Shown here in pieces: positions 1 through 8,028 of a stretch of DNA of 64,000 nucleotides. A model generated the notes under the pieces. The model made no database searches and had not been told where the DNA came from. It saw nothing but the letters and a program-made list of their open reading frames with translations. The DNA comes from Streptomyces viridochromogenes DSM 40736 (GTDB lineage Bacteria > Actinomycetota > Actinomycetes > Streptomycetales > Streptomycetaceae), in NCBI RefSeq assembly GCF_000158955.1, contig NZ_GG657757.1, positions 5,532,100-5,596,099 on the forward strand, in the 5' to 3' direction. Each line of letters opens with the position of its first letter. Position 1 is the stretch's first letter. Made by a program: the position numbers and the translations under genes.

Positions 1-151
1 GCCCAAGCCCACCCAGAGCGGCGGTTCCGAGAACAGCGGTGCTTCCGAGAACAGCGGTACTTCCGGGAACAAGGGCTCCGGGGAGAACAACGGCACGGAC
101 AAGGGCCAGGACAAGAGCACGCCCGCCCGGCCCAACGGCCGTTCTCAGTAA
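1..151 (+). CDS. C-terminal tail of an unidentified protein (5' end outside window)
   Basis: An open frame enters at base 2 and ends at TAA 149-151. The visible 49 residues are low-complexity and hydrophilic, rich in Ser, Gly, Asn, Glu and Lys, with a repeated SENSG-type unit (SENSGASENSG) and the end RPNGRSQ. No domain is visible. Such tails are common on Streptomyces membrane-anchored or secreted proteins and regulatory kinases, but the body of the protein is off the window, so no function is offered. Confidence 0.6.
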   Translation, partial: PKPTQSGGSENSGASENSGTSGNKGSGENNGTDKGQDKSTPARPNGRSQ

Positions 152-503
152 GGGATCCGGCGAATCCGGAGACACCGCCTTGGCAACGGCCGAGGCCGCC
201 ACCCCCCACAGGAGAGGCCCCGGCCGTCGCGCGGCACGGACCGCGCCGCGGTCCGTACTCCCTACAGCGTCCGGTGTGCGTTTTCTGTCACACCCGGCCG
301 TGTCACGGCTTAGTTGCATCTCCGGCGGACATGGACGGGGAGTGGTTTCAGGTCGTAACGTGCCATTCGCGCCAACAGCGGAGGCGGCAAGACCACCGCA
401 ACCACCAGCGGCCTTGAAAAACCGCAACCATTCATTGAGCAACCACGACGGCGAGAACCCGGTCCGCGAAAGCGGCGCCGGTGTAGGCGCAGAAGGGCGC
501 GCG
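152..503 (+). other. Intergenic/promoter region before the sigma factor gene
   Basis: About 350 bases with no convincing gene. It must carry the promoter for the downstream sigma gene. A TTG at 435 (followed by SNHDGENP) is an alternative, longer start for that gene, so the true noncoding part may end at 434. I see no clear terminator hairpin after the upstream stop. Confidence 0.4.
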
Positions 504-1178
504 GTGCTGGGGGACGACGCGGAGCTGACCGCCGCGGTGCGCGCGGCACAGGCCGGAGACGAAAGCGCGTTCCGGACTGTGTACCGCACCGTGCACCCGC
601 GGTTGCTCGGATACGTACGGACGCTGGTCGGCGAACCCGACGCCGAGGACGTGACGTCGGAGGCATGGCTTCAGATAGCCCGTGATCTGGAACGGTTCAC
701 CGGGGACGCGGACCGCTTCCGCGGCTGGGCCGCCCGTATCGCCCGCAACCGCGCGCTGGACCACATACGCATGCGCGGGCGGCGGCCCGCGATCGGCGGC
801 GACGAGACCGAACTGACCGGCCGGGCCGCCGAGTCGGACACGGCGGGCGAGGCCATCGAGGCGCTCGCCACGGACGGCGCCTTCTCCCTCATCTCCCTGC
901 TGCCGCAGGACCAGGCCGAGGCGGTCGTGCTGCGCGTGGTCGTGGGGCTCGACGCGAAGACCGCCGCCGAGACCCTCGGCAAGCGCCCGGGCGCCGTCCG
1001 GACGGCGGCGCACCGGGGCCTGAAGCGGCTCGCGGAACTGCTCGGCGGCGATCCGGAGGCCGATCCGGAATCGGCCGGAGTGCTCGACGCCCTGCCGCCT
1101 CCGAGAGAACCACGTGGCAGTGCCATGACGTCCGCACGTGTGACGCAAAGCGTCGCGCGGACGCAGAAGGATGTGTGA
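504..1178 (+). CDS. RNA polymerase ECF-type sigma factor
   Basis: About 224 residues, the usual ECF size. Sigma region 2 is seen around residues 15-95 (AEDVTSEAWLQIAR, then RGWAARIARNRALDHIR, the -10 binding helix). Region 4 follows near 135-185 (LLPQDQAEAVVLRVVVGL and the helix-turn-helix KTAAETLGKRPGAVRTA). It would direct RNA polymerase to a small stress or envelope regulon. The GTG at 504 has AGAAGG upstream; TTG 435 is the alternative. The stop overlaps the start of the next gene (GTGATG), so the two are translationally coupled, as for a sigma factor and its membrane partner. Family call firm; regulon unknown. Confidence 0.85.
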   Translation: MLGDDAELTAAVRAAQAGDESAFRTVYRTVHPRLLGYVRTLVGEPDAEDVTSEAWLQIARDLERFTGDADRFRGWAARIARNRALDHIRMRGRRPAIGGDETELTGRAAESDTAGEAIEALATDGAFSLISLLPQDQAEAVVLRVVVGLDAKTAAETLGKRPGAVRTAAHRGLKRLAELLGGDPEADPESAGVLDALPPPREPRGSAMTSARVTQSVARTQKDV

Positions 1179-2237
1179 TGGCCGACGAGCAGTACAGGTG
1201 GCTGGACCGCGAAACGGCGGAGCGCTTGCTGAACGGAGAGCCACTCGAAGCTGTCGACGGCGCAGCCCCTGAGCGGGCCGAACGCCTCGCCAGGACACTT
1301 GACGCACTGTCCGCGTCACCACCGCTGACCAGCGAGGAACTCCCCGGTGAGGCCGCCGCGATGGCCGCCTTCCGCACGGCGCGCGCGGAGCGCGGCGACG
1401 CCGAGGGGGCCCGTGCGGGCACCGGTGAGCGGACGGGCCGCGACATCGTCGACGCCGGGCTGGTCCGGATCGGAACCACGCGGGGCAGCGGCTCCGGTGA
1501 CGTCCGGCGCCCCCGCTGGGCCCGTCCCGCGCGCCTCGCACTGGCCGCCGTGCTGGCAAAACGGCATGGTCGGCGGAGTCGCCGTCGCGGCCGGAACCGG
1601 AGTCCTGAAAGCACCGTTCGGCCGTGATGAGCCCGCCCCCGGCTCGTCCGTCTCGGCCGATGTCACTCCGCCCGAGCGCCCGCTGATCTCGCCCTCCCCG
1701 AGCGACGCCGTGCAGGGCGGGTCCACGCCCGACGACGCGCCGGGCGGCACCTCGACGGGCGGCGCCGACGGCTCGGGCCGGACCGGGGACCGCGACGACG
1801 CGGCCCCGGAGCCCGGCTCCGGCGACAAGGCGGACCGCCCCGGCGAGGGCCGTGGGAAGATCGCCGCCGCCTGCCGCGACCTGCGCGAAGGCAAGGGGCT
1901 GAACGGCGAGCGCCGACGCGCCCTGCGGGACGCGGCGGGCGGCCCCCGGGTGTGGAAGTACTGCAAGGGCGTCCTGGCCGGCGCCGACGGCACCGCCACC
2001 CGGCGCGGTGACGACGACGCCGACCGGGGCAAGGGCGCGAACCACGGCAAGGGCGCGAACCAGGGCAAGGGCGCCGACCAGGGCAAGGGCGCGAACCAGG
2101 GCCGCAAGCAGGACAGCGAGCGGGACAAGGCCGAGCGCAAGGCCCAGCGGAAGGCCGAGCAGCGGGCCGAGCGGCAGGGCAGCGGCGACGGCCACGCGGA
2201 CCGCAACCGCTCCGCGCGGTCTGATAAGCCCCTGTGA
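1178..2237 (+). pseudogene. Frameshifted membrane-anchored partner of the sigma factor
   Basis: Coding runs from ATG 1178 in one frame to an AAAA run at 1558-1561 and continues in the -1 frame to TGA 2235-2237. The first part is an acidic cytoplasmic domain (YRWLDRETAERLLNGE). The break falls inside the single membrane segment: LALAAVLA before it, GMVGGVAVAAGTGVL after it. The outer part is Pro/Ser/Asp-rich, then has a conserved-looking CRDLREGKGLN...WKYCKGVL module and a charged tail. Removing one A restores one reading frame of about 352 codons. Either a sequencing error, a real frameshift or slippage; left unrepaired, the product lacks its anchor. Anti-sigma or sigma-linked role is inferred from position only. 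Confidence 0.65.
2028..2099 (+). repeat. Four 18-bp tandem repeats encoding GKGANQ units
   Basis: Four consecutive copies of an 18-bp unit (GGCAAGGGCGCGAACCAG and variants) encode GKGANH, GKGANQ, GKGADQ and GKGANQ in the C-terminal tail of the frameshifted protein. The copies are nearly identical, suggesting slippage expansion. Confidence 0.85.
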
Positions 2238-2440
2238 CCTGCGGTTTCGCACTCCGAAGAAATCTTCTGGCCGAGGGTGTGACGTTTTTGGTCGCCCGGG
2301 CGCAGTAATGAGTGAGCCGACTGGTCATCGGCCGTCGCACAGAGCCGGGGTTCCCCCCGTACCTACGGCTCGTGCACCTGAGCGCGGGCGGGACACGTTC
2401 CCCCGGTCCCGCCCGCGCCCCAATCTCTCTCCCGCCTCCC

Positions 2441-3292
2441 TCACCAGGACACGACGACCTTGTCGCCGTTGCGGACCTGCGCGTACAGCGCCGAGATCGC
2501 CCGCTCGTCCCGTACGTTGACGCAGCCGTGCGAGGCGCCCGCGTAGCCCCGGGCCGCGAAGTCGGCCGAGTAGTGCACGGCCTGGCCGCCGCTGAAGAAC
2601 ATCGCGTAGGGCATGGGCGAGTCGTAGAGCGTGGACACGTGGTCGCGCGACTTCCAGTAGACCGAGAAGACACCTTCCCGGGTCGGCGTGTACTGCGAGC
2701 CGAAGCGCACCGCCACCGTCGACACGGTCCGCCCGTCGATCATCCAGCGCAGGGTCCGGCTCGTCTTGTCGATGCACAGCACCCGGCCGGTCATGCAGCG
2801 CGCGTCCGGCGGGTCGGCCGGCTGCCCGCCCATCAGGTACAGATCCCAGCGGCCCGGCTCGCGCGTCATCCCCCGCAGGCGCTGCCAGGTGACGGTGTCG
2901 GTCCGCCCGGTGCGCGGCAGTCCGCGCTTGCCCTGGAAGCCGCTGACCGCCCGCTCCGTCCGGTCGTCGTACGTCCCGGTGGGCCCGTCGAAGAGCCAGG
3001 CGACCTGGCGCAGCCGGGCCTGGAGTTCACGGACGTCACGGCCGGTGTCGCCCCGGGACCACAGCACACGGGCCGGGGCGGGGGCGGCGCTCGGCTTGTC
3101 GTCGGTGGGCGGTGCGGAAGCGGTGCCCGGCCCGCCGCCCCGGTCGGGGCCGCCGGCCGGGGCCGGTGTGTCGCCCGGCATCTCGATGTGCACCGGCGAG
3201 CGGCGCTTCCCGTCTCCGTCAGCGGGCTGCACGGTACAGCCGGCCAGCACGGCCGCCCCGGCGACTGCCGCCGCGATCGCTGCTCTCCCCAT
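2441..3292 (-). CDS. L,D-transpeptidase lipoprotein (peptidoglycan-binding + YkuD)
   Basis: 283 residues. The N-terminus is a lipoprotein signal ending in a LAGC lipobox (AAVLAGC), so it should be anchored outside the cell membrane. A Pro/Ala-rich linker leads to a peptidoglycan-binding domain (GDTGRDVRELQARLRQ ... TYDDRTERAVSGFQ). The C-terminal YkuD domain carries the catalytic signature HYSADF...SHGCVNVRD with the active-site Cys. The family makes 3-3 peptide cross-links in peptidoglycan, abundant in actinobacteria. ATG 3292 chosen because it fits the signal peptide; an in-frame GTG lies 15 bases upstream. It is divergent from the acyl-CoA mutase gene. Confidence 0.92.
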   Translation of the reverse strand: MGRAAIAAAVAGAAVLAGCTVQPADGDGKRRSPVHIEMPGDTPAPAGGPDRGGGPGTASAPPTDDKPSAAPAPARVLWSRGDTGRDVRELQARLRQVAWLFDGPTGTYDDRTERAVSGFQGKRGLPRTGRTDTVTWQRLRGMTREPGRWDLYLMGGQPADPPDARCMTGRVLCIDKTSRTLRWMIDGRTVSTVAVRFGSQYTPTREGVFSVYWKSRDHVSTLYDSPMPYAMFFSGGQAVHYSADFAARGYAGASHGCVNVRDERAISALYAQVRNGDKVVVSW

Positions 3293-3430
3293 GCCCCTGG
3301 TACGCACACGGCCCCCAGTCGTCTCACCGGCGTGCCCGGATGTCACCTGAGATGCTCCCCGGGCGTGACCCGTCGCGAACCAGGGGGCATGGTGGTGAGC
3401 GAGGTCACTTCCACGGGGAGGCATCACGCC

Positions 3431-5011
3431 ATGGCGCACGAGTCGGAGTCCGGGTTGCCGATCGAGCCGGTCTACGGGCCGGAGGTTCTCGAGGGCTGGG
3501 ATGCGGCGGAGAAGCTGGGGGAGCCGGGGGCGTATCCGTACACCCGGGGTGTGTACCGGTCGATGTACACGGGGCGGCCGTGGACGATGCGGCAGTACGC
3601 GGGCTTTGGTACGGCGGCGGAGTCCAACGCCCGTTACCGGCAGCTGATCGCGCACGGCACGACGGGGTTGTCGGTCGCGTTCGACCTGCCCACCCAGATG
3701 GGCCATGACTCCGATGCGCCGATCGCGCACGGCGAGGTCGGCAAGGTGGGCGTGGCGATCGACTCGGTGGAGGACATGCGGGTGCTGTTCGGCGGGATCC
3801 CGCTGGATCAGGTCTCCACGTCGATGACGATCAACGCCCCGGCAGCGCTGCTGCTGCTCCTGTACCAGCTGGTCGCCGAGGAACAGGGCGTCCCGGCGGA
3901 CAAGCTGACGGGCACGATCCAGAACGACGTGCTGAAGGAGTACATCGCCCGCGGCACCTACATCTTCCCGCCGAAGCCGTCGTTGCGGCTGACCGCGGAC
4001 ATCTTCAAGTACTGCGGGGCCGAGATCCCGAGGTGGAACACGATCTCGATCTCGGGCTATCACATGGCCGAGGCGGGCGCGTCCCCCGCGCAGGAGATCG
4101 CCTTCACCCTCGCCGACGGCATCGAGTACGTGCGCACGGCGGTCGCCGCCGGGATGGACGTGGACGACTTCGCCCCGCGGCTGTCGTTCTTCTTCGTGGC
4201 GCGGACGACGCTTCTGGAGGAGGTCGCCAAGTTCCGTGCGGCGCGGCGGATCTGGGCGCGGGTAATGCGCGACGAGTTCGGCGCGCGGAATCCCAAGTCG
4301 CTGATGCTGCGTTTCCACACGCAGACGGCCGGGGTGCAGCTGACCGCGCAGCAGCCCGAGGTGAACCTGGTCCGCGTGGCGGTGCAGGGGCTGGCGGCGG
4401 TGCTGGGCGGCACGCAGTCGCTGCACACCAACTCCTTCGACGAGGCCATCGCCCTGCCCACCGACAAGAGCGCGCGCCTGGCCCTGCGCACCCAGCAGGT
4501 CCTGGCCCACGAGACGGACGTCACCGCCACCGTGGACCCCTTCGCCGGCTCCTACGTCATCGAGAAGATGACCGACGACGTCGAGGCCGCGGCCGTGGAA
4601 CTGATGGCCAAGGTCGAGGAGCTCGGCGGTGCCGTGGCCGCCATCGAGCGGGGTTTCCAGAAGGGCGAGATCGAGCGCAACGCCTACCGCATCGCCCAGG
4701 AGACCGATTCCGGGCAGCGGGTCGTGGTCGGCGTCAACCGCTTCCAGCTCGACGAGGAAGAACCCTACGAGCCGCTGCGGGTCGACCCGGCCATCGAGGC
4801 CCGGCAGGCCGAACGCCTGGCCAAGCTCCGCGCCGAGCGCGACCAGCCGGCCGTGGACGCGGCCCTGGCGGCCCTGAAGAAGGCCGCCGAAGGCGACGAC
4901 AACGTCCTCTACCCCATGAAGGAAGCCCTGCGCGCCCGCGCCACCGTCGGGGAGGTCTGCAACGCACTGCGCGAGGTCTGGGGCGCGTACGTTCCGTCGG
5001 ACGTCTTCTGA
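3431..5011 (+). CDS. Methylmalonyl-CoA mutase family catalytic (large) subunit
   Basis: 526 residues, catalytic TIM-barrel part only. The family signature is clear: TRGVYRSMYTGRPWTMRQYA at about 38-57, then GLSVAFDLPTQMGHDSD, SGYHMAEAGA with the conserved His, and HTNSFDEAIALPT. These enzymes perform B12 radical carbon-skeleton rearrangements of acyl-CoA. No B12-binding domain (DxHxxG) is present, so a separate small subunit elsewhere must supply cobalamin, as for isobutyryl-CoA mutase IcmA/IcmB. A GGGAGG ribosome site precedes ATG 3431; ATG 3389 is an upstream alternative. Exact substrate (methylmalonyl, isobutyryl or another acyl-CoA) cannot be settled here. Confidence 0.9.
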   Translation: MAHESESGLPIEPVYGPEVLEGWDAAEKLGEPGAYPYTRGVYRSMYTGRPWTMRQYAGFGTAAESNARYRQLIAHGTTGLSVAFDLPTQMGHDSDAPIAHGEVGKVGVAIDSVEDMRVLFGGIPLDQVSTSMTINAPAALLLLLYQLVAEEQGVPADKLTGTIQNDVLKEYIARGTYIFPPKPSLRLTADIFKYCGAEIPRWNTISISGYHMAEAGASPAQEIAFTLADGIEYVRTAVAAGMDVDDFAPRLSFFFVARTTLLEEVAKFRAARRIWARVMRDEFGARNPKSLMLRFHTQTAGVQLTAQQPEVNLVRVAVQGLAAVLGGTQSLHTNSFDEAIALPTDKSARLALRTQQVLAHETDVTATVDPFAGSYVIEKMTDDVEAAAVELMAKVEELGGAVAAIERGFQKGEIERNAYRIAQETDSGQRVVVGVNRFQLDEEEPYEPLRVDPAIEARQAERLAKLRAERDQPAVDAALAALKKAAEGDDNVLYPMKEALRARATVGEVCNALREVWGAYVPSDVF

Positions 5012-5062
5012 CCGGTGGCCGGGACGGGGGGAGTGTCACACCCTCGTGCGACACTCCTTTCC

Positions 5063-5713
5063 ATGTTCGGTGTCATCGATCTGCCCACCTACCTGGCGGG
5101 CCTCGTCCTCATCATCCTGCTGCCCGGTCCCAACTCGCTGTACGTGCTGTCCGTGGCCGCCCGCCGTGGTGTGCGTGCCGGGTACACCGCGGCAGGGGGC
5201 GTGTGGTGCGGGGACACGGTGCTGATGACGCTCTCCGCGGCCGGTGTCGCCTCGCTGTTGCAGGCGAACGCCGTGCTGTTCGGGATCGTGAAGTACGCGG
5301 GTGCCGGCTATCTGACGTGGCTGGCCATAGGCATGCTGCGGGCCGCCTGGGGCATGTGGCGCACCCGGGGCGAGCGGTCCGCCGAGGCGGCGGAGGCTCC
5401 CGCATCCGCCGAGGAGCGGCCCTTCCGCCGGGCCTTCGTCGTCAGCCTGTTCAACCCGAAGGCGATCCTGTTCTTCGTCGCCTTCTTCGTGCAGTTCGTC
5501 GACCCGGGGTACGCCTATCCCGCCGTGTCCTTCGTCGTCCTGGGCGCCTTCGCGCAGCTCGCCAGCGTGCTCTACCTGAGCGCGCTGATATTCGGCGGCA
5601 CCCGGCTGGCCGCCGCCTTCCGCCGCCGCAAGCGGCTGTCGGCGGGTGCCACCTCGGCGGCGGGGGCGCTGTTCCTCGGCTTCGCGGTGAAGCTGTCCCT
5701 GGCGGGCGCGTAG
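5063..5713 (+). CDS. LysE/RhtB-family amino acid exporter (LeuE-like)
   Basis: 216 residues, mostly hydrophobic, about six membrane segments. The family hallmark is near the N-terminus: LPGPNSLYVLSVAARRGVRAGY, with GVWCGDTVLM and a Phe-Asn-Pro motif (SLFNPKAILFFVAFFVQF) in the second half. These proteins export amino acids such as leucine or lysine across the plasma membrane. It starts 51 bases after the mutase gene and may be co-transcribed with it. The LeuE comparison rests on overall pattern; substrate is not proven. Confidence 0.88.
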   Translation: MFGVIDLPTYLAGLVLIILLPGPNSLYVLSVAARRGVRAGYTAAGGVWCGDTVLMTLSAAGVASLLQANAVLFGIVKYAGAGYLTWLAIGMLRAAWGMWRTRGERSAEAAEAPASAEERPFRRAFVVSLFNPKAILFFVAFFVQFVDPGYAYPAVSFVVLGAFAQLASVLYLSALIFGGTRLAAAFRRRKRLSAGATSAAGALFLGFAVKLSLAGA

Positions 5714-5814
5714 CCGCGGACCGCACCGGGCTGGTGCCGCGGCAGGCACCGTTTGCCCGTCGAGGAGCGGCGTCCGGTGCGTGCTCTGGGCGTGGGGAGC
5801 GTGCCGGGCGTCGC

Positions 5815-5852
5815 GACGGGGCGAACGTTGCCTGACGGGGCGAACGTTGCCT
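5815..5852 (+). repeat. Perfect 19-bp tandem duplication
   Basis: GACGGGGCGAACGTTGCCT occurs twice head to tail in the gap between the convergent LysE and monooxygenase genes. Function unknown; probably a simple duplication. Confidence 0.8.
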
Positions 5853-5886
5853 GTCGGGGCACCAGCACTGGCCGAATCTGGCGGGG

Positions 5887-7293
5887 CTAGCACCGGCCGA
5901 AGCGGGTGAGGTACTCGGGGAGGCCCGCGGGGGAGTCGCCCGCCCAGCCGACGTAGCCGTCGGGCCGGACGAGGAACAGGCCGGGGCCGTACGTCCCGGG
6001 CGCCGGGCCCCGTACGACGTGGACCGGCGCCTTGACGTCGTCCGGAGCCTGCGCACCGCCCAGCGCCAGCAGCGTCCAGTGGGGGCCGCGGAAGGCGTCG
6101 AAGAGGCGGACGCCGGCCACGGTGCCGTCGGGCGCGCGGTCACCGGCCCGGAGCGGGCCCGGGTCGGGCCGGGTCTCCTGGGTGAGCGACGACCCCCGGT
6201 AGCCGAGGCCGAGCTGGCGGGTCGCCTCGCCGCGCCGGGTCTCACCGCGGTGCACGCTGGTCGACAGTCCCAGCATGTCGGCGGCGACGGGCCGCCGTTC
6301 CTCCGCGTAGGAGTCGAGGAGGGCCGCGTCCGCGCCGTCGCGCAGCACCGCGCCCAGCTTCCAGCCCAGGTTGTAGGCGTCCTGGACGCTGGTGTTGAGG
6401 CCCTGGCCGCCGGCCGGGGAGTGCACGTGCGCCGCGTCACCGGCGAGGAAGACCCGGCCGCAGCGGAAGCGGTCCGCCAGGGCCGCCCGGGGGCGGAAGT
6501 CCGAGGCCCAGCGCAGCTCGGTCACGGCCTCCGGCGCGAGGTGCGAGCGGGCGGCGACGACTTTCCGTACGCCCTCCAAGGACAGGTCGGGAGCCGTCCC
6601 GTCCGGGAACCGGGCCACCAGCTGGAAGTCCTCCGTGCCGGCCAGCGGGCAGATCGCGAGGAAACCGTCGCCGTCCCCGCCCGGCGGGAAGACGTGCCAG
6701 TTGTCCCGGTCCAGGCCGCTGATCCGGACGTCCGCCACGAGCGTCGGGTGGGGGTCGAGGGTCTCGCCCGTCATGCCGATGCCGAGCAGCCTGCGCACGG
6801 TCGAGCGGCCGCCGTCCGCCGCCACGGCGTACCGGGCCGTGAGGGGCTCCCCGGAGTCGAACTCAGCGCGGACCCCGTCCGCGTCCTGCGTCAGGCCGAC
6901 GAGCTCCCGGCCGAAGGCCACCTCGCCTCCCAGCTCCTCCAGACGCGCCCGCAGGATCTCCTGCGTACGCCATTGCGGCACCATCCACGGCTCGGTGTAC
7001 GGCGCGTCCTCGCTCGCCTCGGCCGGGTCGAACATCCGGTGCTCGCCCGCCCGCCTGCCGTCCTGCCAGATCATCCCGACCGGGTAGGTGCCGCCCGCCG
7101 CGCGGATCGCGTCCAGCACACCCAGGTCGTCGAAGACCTCCATGGTGCGCGGCTGGATGCCCTTGCCGCGCGAGCCGGGGAACAACGCCTGCGCCCGCTC
7201 CACGACCAGCGCGGCCACGCCCCGCCGGGCGAGATCGATGCCGAGCGCCAGCCCGGTGGGGCCCGCTCCCACCACCAGCACGTCCGTGTCCAT
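5887..7293 (-). CDS. FAD-dependent aromatic hydroxylase (PheA/TfdB family)
   Basis: 468 residues. N-terminal FAD dinucleotide-binding fold VVGAGPTGLALGIDLARRG at 6-24, a middle DGGRSTVRR segment, and the second FAD motif GDAAHVHSPAGGQGLN with NLGWKLGAVL. This is the class A flavoprotein monooxygenase family that hydroxylates phenols and polyketide aromatics using NAD(P)H and O2. ATG 7293 sits at a clear Rossmann start. The divergent TetR gene and two palindromic operators in the 74-base gap indicate induction by the substrate, a typical TetR/monooxygenase detoxification pair. Substrate unknown. Confidence 0.9.
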   Translation of the reverse strand: MDTDVLVVGAGPTGLALGIDLARRGVAALVVERAQALFPGSRGKGIQPRTMEVFDDLGVLDAIRAAGGTYPVGMIWQDGRRAGEHRMFDPAEASEDAPYTEPWMVPQWRTQEILRARLEELGGEVAFGRELVGLTQDADGVRAEFDSGEPLTARYAVAADGGRSTVRRLLGIGMTGETLDPHPTLVADVRISGLDRDNWHVFPPGGDGDGFLAICPLAGTEDFQLVARFPDGTAPDLSLEGVRKVVAARSHLAPEAVTELRWASDFRPRAALADRFRCGRVFLAGDAAHVHSPAGGQGLNTSVQDAYNLGWKLGAVLRDGADAALLDSYAEERRPVAADMLGLSTSVHRGETRRGEATRQLGLGYRGSSLTQETRPDPGPLRAGDRAPDGTVAGVRLFDAFRGPHWTLLALGGAQAPDDVKAPVHVVRGPAPGTYGPGLFLVRPDGYVGWAGDSPAGLPEYLTRFGRC

Positions 7294-7306
7294 GAGCCAC
7301 CCACTC

Positions 7307-7321
7307 CTTAACGTTGTTAAG
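7307..7321. promoter_or_regulatory. TetR operator O1
   Basis: CTTAACGTTGTTAAG: perfect 6-bp inverted repeat (CTTAAC/GTTAAG) around a 3-bp spacer, 14 bases before the monooxygenase start. Arms identical to those of the second site at 7344. Probable binding site of the adjacent TetR repressor. Confidence 0.75.
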
Positions 7322-7343
7322 CGCCGTCGTTCAGCAGAGTCGC

Positions 7344-7358
7344 CTTAACGGTGTTAAG
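7344..7358. promoter_or_regulatory. TetR operator O2
   Basis: CTTAACGGTGTTAAG: same arms as the site at 7307, centre to centre 37 bp apart, ending 9 bases before the TetR GTG start. This suggests autoregulation and control of the divergent monooxygenase gene. Confidence 0.75.
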
Positions 7359-7367
7359 TTGTCAAGC

Positions 7368-8018
7368 GTGAGTACGGAACGACGTGAGCCCCTCGACCGC
7401 CGACGGGTCGCGGACACCGCGCTGCGGCTGCTGAACGAGGTGGGCCTCGACGGCCTGACCCTGCGCGCCATCGCCCGGGAACTGGACGTGAAGGCACCCG
7501 CCCTCTACTGGCACTTCAAGGACAAGCAGGCGCTGCTGGACGAGATGGCGACGCAGATGTACCGCCGGATGGTGGCCGGGGCCGCCCTCGACCCCGCCGA
7601 CACCTGGCGGGAACGGCTGCTGAAGGCCAACCGGGGGCTGCGCGCGGCCCTGCTCGGTTACCGGGACGGCGCGAAGGTGTTCAGCGGCTCACGGTTCACC
7701 GGCATCGAGCACGCCGGGCAGATGGAGGAGAACCTGCGGCTGTTCACGGCAGCCGGCTTCACCCTGCCCCAGGCCGTCCGCGCGCTCACCACGACCTACC
7801 TGTACACGCTCGGCTTCGTCACCGAGGAACAGGGCGTGCGGCCCCTGCCCGGCGAGCGCCGCGAGGGCTACGACGTACACGAACGCGCCCGCCTGATGGC
7901 CGACTTCCCGCTGTCGGCCCAGGCGGGCGCGGAGATCTTCGAGGACTACGAACGGCACTTCGAGGAGGGGCTGGCCCTCGTCGTCGAGGGGATCGGGGCG
8001 CGGTACGGGGTCTCATGA
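7368..8018 (+). CDS. TetR-family repressor (TetR C-terminal class)
   Basis: 216 residues. The N-terminal DNA-binding domain has the classical pattern LNEVGLDGLTLRAIARELDVKAPALYWHFKDKQALL, very close to TetR itself, and the C-terminal ligand/dimer region is of the TetR_C type. GTG 7368 starts STERREPLDRRRV. It lies divergent to the flavin monooxygenase and two CTTAAC-N3-GTTAAG palindromes lie between them, so it most likely represses both genes until an aromatic ligand binds. Confidence 0.9.
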   Translation: MSTERREPLDRRRVADTALRLLNEVGLDGLTLRAIARELDVKAPALYWHFKDKQALLDEMATQMYRRMVAGAALDPADTWRERLLKANRGLRAALLGYRDGAKVFSGSRFTGIEHAGQMEENLRLFTAAGFTLPQAVRALTTTYLYTLGFVTEEQGVRPLPGERREGYDVHERARLMADFPLSAQAGAEIFEDYERHFEEGLALVVEGIGARYGVS

Positions 8019-8028
8019 CACCCCTTGG

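Noticed and set aside
432..2252. Long minus-strand open frame over the sigma factor and its partner
   Set aside because: Typical antisense shadow in GC-rich DNA; composition and repeats explained by the plus-strand genes.
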